DNA from: UMGS1696 sp964558485
GTDB taxonomy: Bacteria > Bacillota > Clostridia > Oscillospirales > CAG-272
DNA length: 30,549 nucleotides
Assembly: GCA_964558485.1 (NCBI GenBank)
Contig: CAZLED010000028.1
Location: 1-30,549 of the forward strand
Direction: 5' to 3'
Shown piece after piece: positions 8,232 through 15,633 of the stretch (its first letter is position 1; each line of letters begins with the position of its first letter). The position numbers and the translations under genes were made by a program. Below the pieces are notes generated by a model. It was not told the DNA's origin. It did no database searches and saw only the letters and a list, made by a program, of their open reading frames with translations.

Positions 8232-8663
8232 ATGCACCGGCGTATTGCCATATTCATGCTTCTTGCGCTGACACTGCTTCTGTTCACCGGCTGTCGTGCG
8301 TACAGCTTAACGGACGAGCTGCCACCGCTCATCGATCCCCAGACCCAGCTGCCCAAGGTAACAGCCATCTCTGTCACCCGTGCGTCCGATGGAGCCGTTG
8401 TGACCCTGACCGAAACGGCTGACCTGAACACCATGATGCTGCAGCTGGACGGGATCCGTGGTTCCAAGACCAAAGAGGAGCTGACCACCTTCACGAAGAC
8501 CTACCCGATCCTGTACACCATCACCTTTTTCGTGGGTGACAGCACAGAGCCTGCACTGTACGTTTGCGGCACAGAGGAATTCTACCGCAGCGACTATAGC
8601 TGGCTGGCCGTCCGTGGTGGCGTGGATCTGTTGTATCTGGAAAGCTTGTTTGCCCAGCCGTAA
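8232..8663 (+). CDS. Small predicted lipoprotein of unknown function
   Basis: A 143-residue secreted protein. Residues 2-4 are basic (HRR), residues 5-19 form the hydrophobic signal segment, and a lipobox LFTGC puts the lipidated Cys at 21. The mature part of about 120 residues is probably a single compact domain with alternating beta strands (TAISVTRASDGAVVTLTE, ILYTITFFVGD, LYVCGTEEFYR). It resembles short Clostridia lipoproteins grouped under DUF families; I do not recognise a function. ATG 8232 is chosen because AAGGAGG is eight bases upstream; the frame is open further upstream to 8091 but that part crosses the promoter. Monocistronic, ending at a strong terminator (8702-8734). Confidence 0.85.
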   Translation: MHRRIAIFMLLALTLLLFTGCRAYSLTDELPPLIDPQTQLPKVTAISVTRASDGAVVTLTETADLNTMMLQLDGIRGSKTKEELTTFTKTYPILYTITFFVGDSTEPALYVCGTEEFYRSDYSWLAVRGGVDLLYLESLFAQP

Positions 8664-8701
8664 GGATATTGTACAATTTCGTTTGATATCCAAAAACACA
8701 A

Positions 8702-8734
8702 AAAGGGGAGTGCCTTGCTCCCCTTTGTTTTTTT
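8702..8734. terminator. Bidirectional terminator between lipoprotein gene and the polyol operon
   Basis: Stem AAAGGGGAG (8702-8710), seven-base loop, CTCCCCTTT (8718-8726), then GTTTTTTT. On the other side a run rich in A (AAAACACAAAA) serves the minus strand. The stop of the last operon gene (8733-8735) lies at the edge of the T-run. Confidence 0.9.
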
Positions 8735-9809
8735 ACGCACGTCGCAGCTCTTCCGCTTTGGCACAGATCCTGCGTGACAACGGATCATCTGCGGCAAGCC
8801 CGGCGATGCTTTCCAGCAGCTGTGCATCGGTTTGCGACTGCCGTAGCGCCTTCCATTTGGTCTCCTTGTCGCTGTCGTACAGCAGCATAGCGGCAGCGGT
8901 CTCCACCAGCACGGACGTGTCTTCCCCTTGTGCGGCAATGAGCTTCAAGGGACCTATGATCCGTTCCTCGGCACCCAGCTTCCGGTGTGGTTCACGGGCA
9001 TTGCGCTTGGTGGTGTCCACGGTCGCCTGGTTGGTGAACTTGTCGCGGGACAGCTGCGCAAACTGTGCCTGGTCTTCCTCGGTGTAGCCAAAGACCTTGC
9101 ACAGGACCCGATTCGTGGTGGCGTAGTTTCGATCCAGCTTTGCCAAGATTTCCGGATCGTTGGCGGCCTCGCCGTACACCGTGTAGCCCTTCAGCCAACC
9201 CAAATAGGCAATGATACAGCTGGCCGCATTGTAGGTGAACAGCTTCCGGGTCAGGAAATTGCCAAAGCCTTCCACCGGTGTGATGCTGGAAACCGGCGGT
9301 ACATAGCCACCCAGCAGCTCCGCACTGCATTGCAGCTTCGGATAGTTTTCGCTGCGAATATCCAGTTCCTCGGCTTCGATGGTGGTGCAAAATACCGTGG
9401 CTTCGCTGACCATAAGCGCCGGTCTGCCCATGGCCTTTTTGAGTGTCTCGGACGGATGGGAAGCGTTCTCACAGGTGATGATCCGCACGTCGGTCTCCTG
9501 TGGCAGTCGTTCCTGCAGAGCCGCACCAACGTCCGCCAGATTCGTGCCACCAACGGACACAAAGATCAGCTCGATCCCGGAAAAGTCAGCCTTGTCCCAG
9601 GTGGTGATGGTGAAGTCCCGGACGAGCTGCTCTTCTCTTTTGCCGCCAAAAAAGTGTACAGCGAACTGTCCGGCGTTCTGCAGCTCTTGTACCAGAGCTT
9701 CGTTTTTGTCGATGAACAGGATGGGCTCACCAGCCTCGGCAAGCAGTCTGCCGATAAAGCCACGACCCGTTTTTCCTGCGCCAATGACGGCGATACGTGT
9801 GTTACCCAT
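8733..9809 (-). CDS. Mannitol-dehydrogenase family oxidoreductase B, variant catalytic motif
   Basis: NAD(P)-dependent polyol or polyol-phosphate dehydrogenase of the long-chain mannitol dehydrogenase family, 358 residues, about the length of mannitol-1-phosphate 5-dehydrogenase. The N-terminal Rossmann fold shows VIGAGKTGRGFIG (9-20), with Asp34 at the end of beta-2. ITCENASHP and the C-terminal all-helical domain follow the family pattern. The family's catalytic K-x4-N-x2-H appears here as Lys189-LFTY-Asn194-AA-Ser197, so the His is replaced by Ser. Its start overlaps the upstream paralogue's stop by eight bases, which implies translational coupling. The two proteins share the same architecture (CEN, ARDPLRKLG/AREPHRKLG) and probably work as a pair or hetero-oligomer. 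Substrate not assignable. Confidence 0.85.
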   Translation of the reverse strand: MGNTRIAVIGAGKTGRGFIGRLLAEAGEPILFIDKNEALVQELQNAGQFAVHFFGGKREEQLVRDFTITTWDKADFSGIELIFVSVGGTNLADVGAALQERLPQETDVRIITCENASHPSETLKKAMGRPALMVSEATVFCTTIEAEELDIRSENYPKLQCSAELLGGYVPPVSSITPVEGFGNFLTRKLFTYNAASCIIAYLGWLKGYTVYGEAANDPEILAKLDRNYATTNRVLCKVFGYTEEDQAQFAQLSRDKFTNQATVDTTKRNAREPHRKLGAEERIIGPLKLIAAQGEDTSVLVETAAAMLLYDSDKETKWKALRQSQTDAQLLESIAGLAADDPLSRRICAKAEELRRA

Positions 9810-10980
9810 GGATCCAACCCCACTCCTTCATAAGTTCGATTTTTTCTTTGACCAGCTTTCCGATGGTGCCCTCCGGATCCAGTGAGCAGACCTTTGTCAG
9901 CACGGCGTCGATCCCCTCTTCGGTGCGCATCCGTACCAGCTCCTCTGCCGATGGGTCACCGGGCGACACATAATATATCGCAGCCGCAATGGAGATGCAC
10001 AGGTGCTCCGGCAAAATACCGCAGTCCCACACCAGATTGGCGGAGCCTACCAACCGGTCGTCCTTTCCCAGCTTCCGCAGCGGATCTCTGGCATTTCGCT
10101 CGATGGTATCGATGATGGAACGGTCGTGGAGCTTCTTCCGGGACGTATCGGCAAAGGCAAGCTGTTCCTCCAGGGAAATGCCATGCTTCTTCGCCAAGGC
10201 CCGGGAGGTCTCGTCGTACACGCCTTCCAGCACCTGTTCGATACGGGGATCGTATGCCGCCTCACCCAGATCGGTAAAGCCCAGCAGTGCGCCTAAGAAG
10301 GACACCGTGCCATTGGCGGCGTTATAGGTGTAAAACTTTCGTTCCAGGAACCCGGCGAAATTGACCATGGGGCTCACGCACCGGATCTCCGGCAGTCCCG
10401 GCACCAGGTTGTCGCCATCCACCGGCATTTGCCAGAAATTGGAAACGTTCACCCACAGCGGATCCTTCTCCAGCTGCTCGGCACCAGGCTCGATGCCGGA
10501 ACGCATGATAACCGCTTCGGCAAAACCCACGTGCTCGTTCAGGTAGGTCCGATCCGCATCCGACAGCGCCGCACGAACACCGGTCTGCAGGATCGTCGCC
10601 GGCTTCTTCCAGTTTTCGCAGGTGATGACGTTGAGGTTTTTTTCCGGATACAGTGCTGCCTTCCGTGCGATGCCCTCGGTCAAAAACGGCACGACCTCAC
10701 CCAGATTCTTACCGCCAACTGCCGTGAACACCACATCCGCTTCCGCAATGGCTTGTACGATGGCTTCCTTTTCGCCAAAGGACAGCGCATGGACATTTTG
10801 CACCACGCAGTTTTCGCCGGTGTTGCCCATGACGTTGACCGTGTACTGACCACGCTCGTTGATCTTTTCCACCAGTGGCTCGTACTTTTCTACAAAGGTA
10901 AAGGGAATGCCGGAGAGATACAGGATATGTCCCACGAACCCTCTGGCGATCTTCCCTGCACCGAATATCACTGAGCTCAT
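9802..10980 (-). CDS. Mannitol-dehydrogenase family oxidoreductase A, variant catalytic motif
   Basis: Paralogue of the next gene, 392 residues. The Rossmann motif FGAGKIARGFVGH is at 6-18 with Glu31 after beta-2. TAVGGKNLGEVVP, NVITCENWKKPA and SPMVNFAGFLERKFYTYN match mannitol-1-phosphate 5-dehydrogenase relatives. The K-x4-N-x2-H motif reads Lys215-FYTY-Asn220-AA-Asn223: Lys and Asn are kept but the His is Asn. ATG 10980 has AAGGAAG six to seven bases upstream, 15 bases after the kinase stop. It would oxidise or reduce a polyol phosphate or ketose phosphate made by the kinase upstream (inference). The family assignment is firm; calling it mtlD would overstate the evidence. Confidence 0.87.
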   Translation of the reverse strand: MSSVIFGAGKIARGFVGHILYLSGIPFTFVEKYEPLVEKINERGQYTVNVMGNTGENCVVQNVHALSFGEKEAIVQAIAEADVVFTAVGGKNLGEVVPFLTEGIARKAALYPEKNLNVITCENWKKPATILQTGVRAALSDADRTYLNEHVGFAEAVIMRSGIEPGAEQLEKDPLWVNVSNFWQMPVDGDNLVPGLPEIRCVSPMVNFAGFLERKFYTYNAANGTVSFLGALLGFTDLGEAAYDPRIEQVLEGVYDETSRALAKKHGISLEEQLAFADTSRKKLHDRSIIDTIERNARDPLRKLGKDDRLVGSANLVWDCGILPEHLCISIAAAIYYVSPGDPSAEELVRMRTEEGIDAVLTKVCSLDPEGTIGKLVKEKIELMKEWGWIHG

Positions 10981-10995
10981 ATTTTTACTTCCTTC

Positions 10996-12387
10996 TTATA
11001 ACATCTGAAAATTCTCACGCAGCGCCGGGTACAACGACATATAAATCTGGAACCGATGCCGCAGGAACGTCGTCCACGTAGGCTCCGGCTGGAACACCTG
11101 ATTCTCCCGCACATACAACCGGATCGCTTCTGCCGGGTCCTTTGCCGCTCCACAGCCGATGGCAGCCCACATAGCACCACCCAAGGCAGAGGCTTCTTTT
11201 TCTATGGTGCTGACCACGGGGATCCCGAACAGCGATGCCTTCAGCCGGTTCAAAAAAGCGTCCTCCGATGCACCGCCACCCACTAGCAGCTTGGTCTTGG
11301 GCGCCGTATCGTGCATGGTCTGGTAGATGTGGTAAATGCTGAACGCCACGCCTTCCAACACGCTATAGGCCAAGTCCTCCTTCGTGCAGTCCCCTTGGAT
11401 GCCAAAATAGACGCCACGGGCATGGCCGTCCCAAATGGGTGCCCGTTCTCCGTTTACGTAGGGCAAGAAGATCGGTGCGTCCTGCTTTGGCTCCGTCAGC
11501 GACTGGATCGTGTCCATACCGAAATTGCGGATGGCAAAGCTCAGCGACGGACCAGAGGAAGCCGTAACGCCGTACAGCACGTTGGTGTCCAGGTAGGGGC
11601 TCACCACCAGTGGGGTACGCAGATCGGTGACACTATCCTGCAGGATCCCTATGTGTTCGCTGGTGCCGGTCACGTCAAAGGCAACGGATGGCGCCCCAAC
11701 GCCCAGTCCCAGCATACCGGTGTAAAAATCGTTGCAGCCACAGTACACCGGTATGCCCTCCGTAAGCCCGGTTTTCTCGGCGGCGTCTCGTGTGATCCTT
11801 CCGACCAAACCGGACGGCTCGATCAGTGGCGGCAGATTCTCTTCGGTGATGCCCAGCTTTTGCAGAAAATATCCACTGTAGTATCCGTCCGGATGGGCCA
11901 GGCCACGCATGGAGCAGGTGTCCGTGACAAACTGTCCGGTCAGCAACCAGCCGATATATTCCTTGGGCTGACAGATCCGGCGTGGGTGTCCGGCATAGGT
12001 GCTGCCCCATTGGTCCACGATATACCGGATCCGGGGCAGCGGATAGGAGCGAATGGACGGCTGCGGCATACCGATCTCTCGATAGAAGGTCTCCGGCGTG
12101 TCCTCGGCTTGCCAGGCAGCACATTCTTCGTCTCCCACCGGATCATACCAATGGATGGGCGTCGGTATTCCTTCGATCAGATACGTGCCCACCTGCGACG
12201 ACAGTCCTATGGCACACACCTGGGTCAGGTCCATTTCCCCCAGCAGCGCAAACAGTGCCGCACCCCAGCCAGCCGGGTCACGAGAGATGTAGGTCTTCCC
12301 GTGCCGCTTGGTGGTGCCGTCCGGGGTGATGGTCAGGGCTTTGATGGACGAGGTGCCCAGGTCGATGCCCAATACAGCGTTTCTCAT
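10996..12387 (-). CDS. FGGY-family carbohydrate kinase
   Basis: ATP-dependent kinase of a ketose or polyol, 463 residues, near the usual 480-500 of xylulokinase-like members. Residues 5-15 (VLGIDLGTSSIK) form the phosphate-1 motif of the actin-like ATPase fold. CGCNDFYTGMLGLG near residue 215 is the FGGY substrate and catalytic Asp region, VTGTSEHIG is the adenosine/phosphate loop, and KLLVGGGASEDAFLNRLKA is the C-terminal FGGY signature region. Its ATG overlaps the stop of the dehydrogenase gene (ATGA, 12384-12387), so the two are coupled. Specificity could be xylulose, ribulose, glycerol-like or another ketose; sequence inspection cannot decide. Confidence 0.9.
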   Translation of the reverse strand: MRNAVLGIDLGTSSIKALTITPDGTTKRHGKTYISRDPAGWGAALFALLGEMDLTQVCAIGLSSQVGTYLIEGIPTPIHWYDPVGDEECAAWQAEDTPETFYREIGMPQPSIRSYPLPRIRYIVDQWGSTYAGHPRRICQPKEYIGWLLTGQFVTDTCSMRGLAHPDGYYSGYFLQKLGITEENLPPLIEPSGLVGRITRDAAEKTGLTEGIPVYCGCNDFYTGMLGLGVGAPSVAFDVTGTSEHIGILQDSVTDLRTPLVVSPYLDTNVLYGVTASSGPSLSFAIRNFGMDTIQSLTEPKQDAPIFLPYVNGERAPIWDGHARGVYFGIQGDCTKEDLAYSVLEGVAFSIYHIYQTMHDTAPKTKLLVGGGASEDAFLNRLKASLFGIPVVSTIEKEASALGGAMWAAIGCGAAKDPAEAIRLYVRENQVFQPEPTWTTFLRHRFQIYMSLYPALRENFQML

Positions 12388-13403
12388 ACGTCAAAATGGT
12401 ACAGGGCTTTGACAAATCCAGCCGGACGATGCTTGACCATGTCCAGACCCTTTTCGTATTCGTCTAGGGTGATGTGCTCGGACAGGAAGGGCTTTACGTT
12501 CACCATGCCATCCTCCATCAGATCCAACGCCAGCTTCAGGTGGTTCCAGTTGTTGCCGGCGCCTACGAAGCGGATATTGTTCACATGGATGTCGTCGATG
12601 CGGATGTTCATGATCTTGCCACGGCCGTAGCCAGCCAATGCCATGGTGCCGCCTTTTTTCGTCAGCGCAATGCCTTCCTGGATGCACTCCTCCATACCGG
12701 TACAGTCGATCACCACGTCATAGCCTTCGGGACAGATCGTCTTGCCCACAGCAACGATGTCCTCTTCTCCGGCGACCACGGTACGATGGGCACCTCTTTC
12801 TGCGGCGATCGCCAGTCGATCCTTTGCCAGGTCGCAGACCGTGATCTTCCGCAGACCCATGACCCGGCAGATCTCCAGCATACACAGGCCAATGGAGCCG
12901 GCGCCCAGGATCAATGCCGTTTGTCCGAACATCGCACCGGTCTTCTTCATGGTGCCGATGGCTACGCCCATGGGTTCGCACAGGGCCGCTTCGTCAAAGG
13001 AGACGGTCTCCGGGATCTCGTACAGACCATAGGCAGGCACGCACACATATTCCGCATAGGCGCCGTTCTGTTTGAAGCCGATCTCCTTGAACGCTGTGCA
13101 GTACCGCCAGTTGCCGCTCCGACAGGCATCACAGGTGCAGCACACCACATCGTTGGAGCCAATGACTCTCTTGCCGATCCAGTGGGCATCCACGCCTTCT
13201 CCCACAGCATCCACCACGCCGCTCCACTCATGACCGGGGATCAGCGGATAGTTGGCTGCGATCCGTCCTTCAATGGCTTCCAGGTCGGTGGCGCAGATGG
13301 CACAGGCCGCTACCTGGACTCTGACAAAATTTTTCTCCGGCTCCGGGATCGGCACGTCCTTGACCTGCAGCACGCCGGGCTTCTCGATCACAACAGCTTT
13401 CAT
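12384..13403 (-). CDS. Zinc-dependent medium-chain dehydrogenase, sorbitol/threonine dehydrogenase type
   Basis: NAD(P)-dependent alcohol dehydrogenase of 339 residues. The catalytic zinc ligands are Cys37 (CAICATD), His58 (PGHEWSG) and probably Glu143 (ALCEPMG). A structural zinc lobe is present as Cys88, Cys91, Cys94 and Cys102 (C-x2-C-x2-C-x7-C). The nucleotide-binding motif LGAGSIGLCMLE is at 166-177. Members of this type oxidise polyols or sugar acids, such as sorbitol, galactitol-1-phosphate or L-threonine. The gene follows the lactonase-like gene after 22 bases, with AAGGAAA as ribosome site, and overlaps the kinase by four bases. Together they suggest oxidation of a polyol to a ketose, followed by phosphorylation (inference). 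Confidence 0.9.
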   Translation of the reverse strand: MKAVVIEKPGVLQVKDVPIPEPEKNFVRVQVAACAICATDLEAIEGRIAANYPLIPGHEWSGVVDAVGEGVDAHWIGKRVIGSNDVVCCTCDACRSGNWRYCTAFKEIGFKQNGAYAEYVCVPAYGLYEIPETVSFDEAALCEPMGVAIGTMKKTGAMFGQTALILGAGSIGLCMLEICRVMGLRKITVCDLAKDRLAIAAERGAHRTVVAGEEDIVAVGKTICPEGYDVVIDCTGMEECIQEGIALTKKGGTMALAGYGRGKIMNIRIDDIHVNNIRFVGAGNNWNHLKLALDLMEDGMVNVKPFLSEHITLDEYEKGLDMVKHRPAGFVKALYHFDV

Positions 13404-13425
13404 GTTCTCTATTTCCTTTCGTTGA

Positions 13426-14244
13426 TCATTTACAGTACAGCATTCTCTCGCCGGGTCGGAACATATGATACCGCAACTTGCTATGCCACACAGCGTTTAC
13501 AAAGTCACTGGCCGGCAGACCGTTGTTGCTATACAGATCGTAGTGCAGAGGAATGAGCAGCTCGGCACCAACCTTTTCCGAAAGCACCACGGCTTCCTCT
13601 GCCGTCAGGTTGCCGATGATATCGTCTTCGTACCGCTTGAAGTAGCTGCGGCCATTCACCGGCAGGCACATCACGTCTGCGTGCCCGATCGCTTCCACCA
13701 GACCGTCGTACATACAGCAGTCGCCACCGTGGAACACCGTAGTGCCACCTCCAAAGGTGAACCGGAAGCTCAGCTCTGCGTAGCCAAGATCGGTGGGGTG
13801 CAGCTCCTCATGGGCCGCCGGAATGCCCACAAAGGAGAAGGTTGGCAGCTCGTACACCTTGCCAGCATCCACGGGCAGGATCTGTTTTTCCGATACACCC
13901 AGCTTGGTCAGCTCTTCAGCAAAGGCACGGGACGCCACGAACTGCAAAGACGGATTCTCCTTCGCCAGCACCGGAATGGTCCAGGGGTCGGTGTGGTCGT
14001 AGTGGCTATGGGTGCAGAACACATAGTGCAGCTCCGGTGCCAGCTGGGCCGGTGTCACGGGAGACGGATAGTTTCTTTGCCAATGGACGGTGTCGGTGGA
14101 GCAATTTTTGTCTACGTAATCGGTCAGGTATGGATCGATGGCGATGCGGCAGCCCATGTGATCCAGCACGATGGACTCCTGTCCCAGATACCAGATCCCC
14201 AACAAAGACCTGGCATCGGCAGGCATAGCGGTCATATGAAACAT
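13426..14244 (-). CDS. UlaG-like MBL-fold lactonase, first gene of the sugar operon
   Basis: MBL hydrolase of 272 residues, related to L-ascorbate-6-phosphate lactonase UlaG (which is longer, about 354). The metal motif is CTHSHYDHTD (His79, His81, Asp83, His84), with FHGGD (Asp175) and IPLHYD (His234). IDPYLTDYV near 37 and LPVNGR near 194 are typical of UlaG relatives. It would open a sugar or sugar-phosphate lactone, but the substrate may differ from ascorbate since no UlaA/B/C transporter genes or other ula genes are near. The start is set at the ATG 14244, eight bases after GGAGG. The earlier ATG at 14259 overlaps this ribosome site and should not be used. Transcribed from the consensus promoter at 14331-14359. 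Confidence 0.82.
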   Translation of the reverse strand: MFHMTAMPADARSLLGIWYLGQESIVLDHMGCRIAIDPYLTDYVDKNCSTDTVHWQRNYPSPVTPAQLAPELHYVFCTHSHYDHTDPWTIPVLAKENPSLQFVASRAFAEELTKLGVSEKQILPVDAGKVYELPTFSFVGIPAAHEELHPTDLGYAELSFRFTFGGGTTVFHGGDCCMYDGLVEAIGHADVMCLPVNGRSYFKRYEDDIIGNLTAEEAVVLSEKVGAELLIPLHYDLYSNNGLPASDFVNAVWHSKLRYHMFRPGERMLYCK

Positions 14245-14324
14245 AGGGTATTCCTCCATGAAAGTGATAAACGGATCCTTCTACATCGTGGCAGCACAAA
14301 GGCTAAAAATACCGCCACGTCCTC

Positions 14325-14353
14325 TTGACAATTATAACATTCTGTGGTATGAT
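14325..14353 (+). promoter_or_regulatory. Sigma-A promoter of the aldo/keto reductase gene, superimposed on the divergent one
   Basis: Plus strand: TTGACA (14325-14330), 17 bases, TATGAT (14348-14353), eleven of twelve consensus positions. Its -35 box abuts the -10 box of the minus-strand promoter, and its -10 box abuts the minus-strand -35 box. Polymerase therefore cannot occupy both at once. The leader to the ATG at 14463 is about 100 bases. Confidence 0.8.
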
Positions 14354-14359
14354 TGTCAA
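14331..14359 (-). promoter_or_regulatory. Perfect sigma-A promoter of the five-gene sugar operon
   Basis: Minus strand: TTGACA (14359-14354), 17 bases, TATAAT (14336-14331), a full consensus match. Transcription would begin near 14324, giving a leader of about 80 bases. The element is superimposed on a plus-strand promoter (14325-14353) and framed by the 10-bp inverted repeat TCTTGACAAT (14323-14332) / ATTGTCAAGA (14352-14361). Confidence 0.85.
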
Positions 14360-14462
14360 GACAGAATCGGTGAACAGTACAAAAACATTGGTCTTGCTTC
14401 TACGTGTCCCATGCTGTCTAAAACAATTGTTTACGAAACAAGACCCAAAGGAAGGTATACAT

Positions 14463-15302
14463 ATGGAATATGTAACATTGAACAACGGCGTACAAATGCC
14501 CAAGGCTGGCTTTGGTGTGTACCAGATCGACCCGGCCGATTGCGCCAGATGTGTTCGAGATGCTATCGAGGTGGGCTACCGCTCCATCGACACGGCGCAA
14601 AATTATCAAAACGAAAAAGAAGTCGGCGATGCCATCACCAGCTGTGGACTGCCCCGTGAAGAGCTCTTTCTCACCACGAAAATCTGGGTGTCCAATGCCG
14701 GATACGAAAAGGCAAAGGAATCCCTCCGGGTCTCCATGGAAAAGCTGCAGACAAGCTATGTGGACCTGGTGCTGATCCATCAACCCTTTGGCGACTACTA
14801 CGGTACCTGGCGTGCGCTGACCGAAGCGTACAAGGCAGGGCTTGTCCGGGCCATCGGTGTCTCCAACTTCTACCCGGACAGACTGGTGGACTTCTGCAAG
14901 TGGAACGAGGTTATGCCGGCAGTGAACCAGGTGGAGACCCATGTGTACCAGCAGCAGGCCAAGGCCCATGAGATCATGCAGAAATACGGTATCGTACACG
15001 AAAGCTGGGGGCCTTTTGCGGAAGGTCGGAAGGGGCTGTTCCAGGATCCCACGCTGCAGAAGATCGCCGACAAGCACGGTCGCACGCTGGCCCAGGTGGC
15101 ACTGCGGTTCTTGGCACAAAACGACATTGTGATCATTCCCAAGTCGGTGCGTAAGGAACGCATGGTGGAAAACCTCGATGTATTTGACTTCACGCTGGAC
15201 GAAGACGACATGACTGCCATCCGTGCTCTGGACCAAAAGGAAAGCTGCTTCTTCTCCCACTACGATCCGGACATCGTGGATATGATCATCAATATTCCGT
15301 AA
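14463..15302 (+). CDS. Aldo/keto reductase
   Basis: NADPH-dependent carbonyl reductase with the TIM-barrel fold, 279 residues, a normal length for the 2,5-diketo-D-gluconate reductase-like (AKR5) group. The catalytic tetrad is visible: Asp43 and Tyr48 (SIDTAQNY), Lys73 (TTKIW) and His106 (LIHQPF). The C-terminal cofactor loop is IIPKSVRKERMVEN. ATG 14463 follows AAAGGAAGG with six bases between; the open frame upstream crosses the promoter and is not coding. It stands divergent from the sugar operon and shares its control region, so it may reduce an intermediate of the same pathway (inference). It ends at a strong hairpin (15321-15377). Confidence 0.93.
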   Translation: MEYVTLNNGVQMPKAGFGVYQIDPADCARCVRDAIEVGYRSIDTAQNYQNEKEVGDAITSCGLPREELFLTTKIWVSNAGYEKAKESLRVSMEKLQTSYVDLVLIHQPFGDYYGTWRALTEAYKAGLVRAIGVSNFYPDRLVDFCKWNEVMPAVNQVETHVYQQQAKAHEIMQKYGIVHESWGPFAEGRKGLFQDPTLQKIADKHGRTLAQVALRFLAQNDIVIIPKSVRKERMVENLDVFDFTLDEDDMTAIRALDQKESCFFSHYDPDIVDMIINIP

Positions 15303-15320
15303 AATATATGCTGCAAAAAT

Positions 15321-15383
15321 GATCCCTTACGCCAAGAACATTCCGTTTTCAGCGGATTTGTTCCGGCGTAGGGGATCTTTTGT
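15321..15383. terminator. Long bidirectional terminator hairpin
   Basis: GATCCCTTACGCC (15321-15333) pairs with GGCGTAGGGGATC (15365-15377) with one mismatch, and the loop itself can fold (GAACATTCCG against CGGATTTGTTC with a bulge). CTTTTGTT follows on the plus strand and an A-rich flank (GCAAAAAT) precedes it, so it can serve both the reductase gene and the heat-shock operon. Confidence 0.8.
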
Positions 15384-15392
15384 TGTATAGCT

Positions 15393-15633
15393 TTAGTCGT
15401 TCTGCTGGGATGCAAAATCGGATCTGATCTTGTCCAGCTTTTCCAGTGCGGAGGGTTTCTATTGGCATAGGAGGCACGGCATAGCTGAGGACATCGGAGA
15501 ACAGCAGGTTGGTGCGCTGGTTGCTGTAGGCCGGTATCATCGATTCTTTCAGCAGCGAAGCAAACAATAAAAAATACCCTCCGGCAACGGGCGTCACCAA
15601 AGGGTATAACAGAAACACAATTTCCAGAGATCA
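15393..15633 (-). pseudogene. Degraded 3' part of a membrane-protein gene, behind an in-frame TGA
   Basis: The frame of the upstream membrane protein continues beyond its TGA (15633-15631). It encodes a further hydrophobic segment (IVFLLYPLVTPVAGGYFLLF) and then SVLSYA-like sequence (SDVLSYAVPPMPI) near 15470. A shift of one base near 15460 then enters another frame reading PSALEKLDKIRSDFASQQND before a TAA at 15395-15393, immediately ahead of the terminator. That tail looks like a genuine hydrophilic C terminus. The simplest reading is one original protein of about 220 residues, broken by a nonsense codon and a frameshift. It could instead be chance open frame. Confidence 0.5.

Noticed and set aside
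10996..12387. Naming the kinase xylB and its neighbours mtlD or ulaG
   Set aside because: Family membership is clear but no substrate-deciding residues or pathway partners can be read from the sequence, so gene symbols were withheld.
15631..15633. TGA recoded as Trp or selenocysteine in the membrane-protein gene
   Set aside because: No SECIS-like hairpin was evident after it, and a second lesion, a frameshift about 170 bases on, favours gene decay. None of the conserved genes nearby needs TGA as sense.
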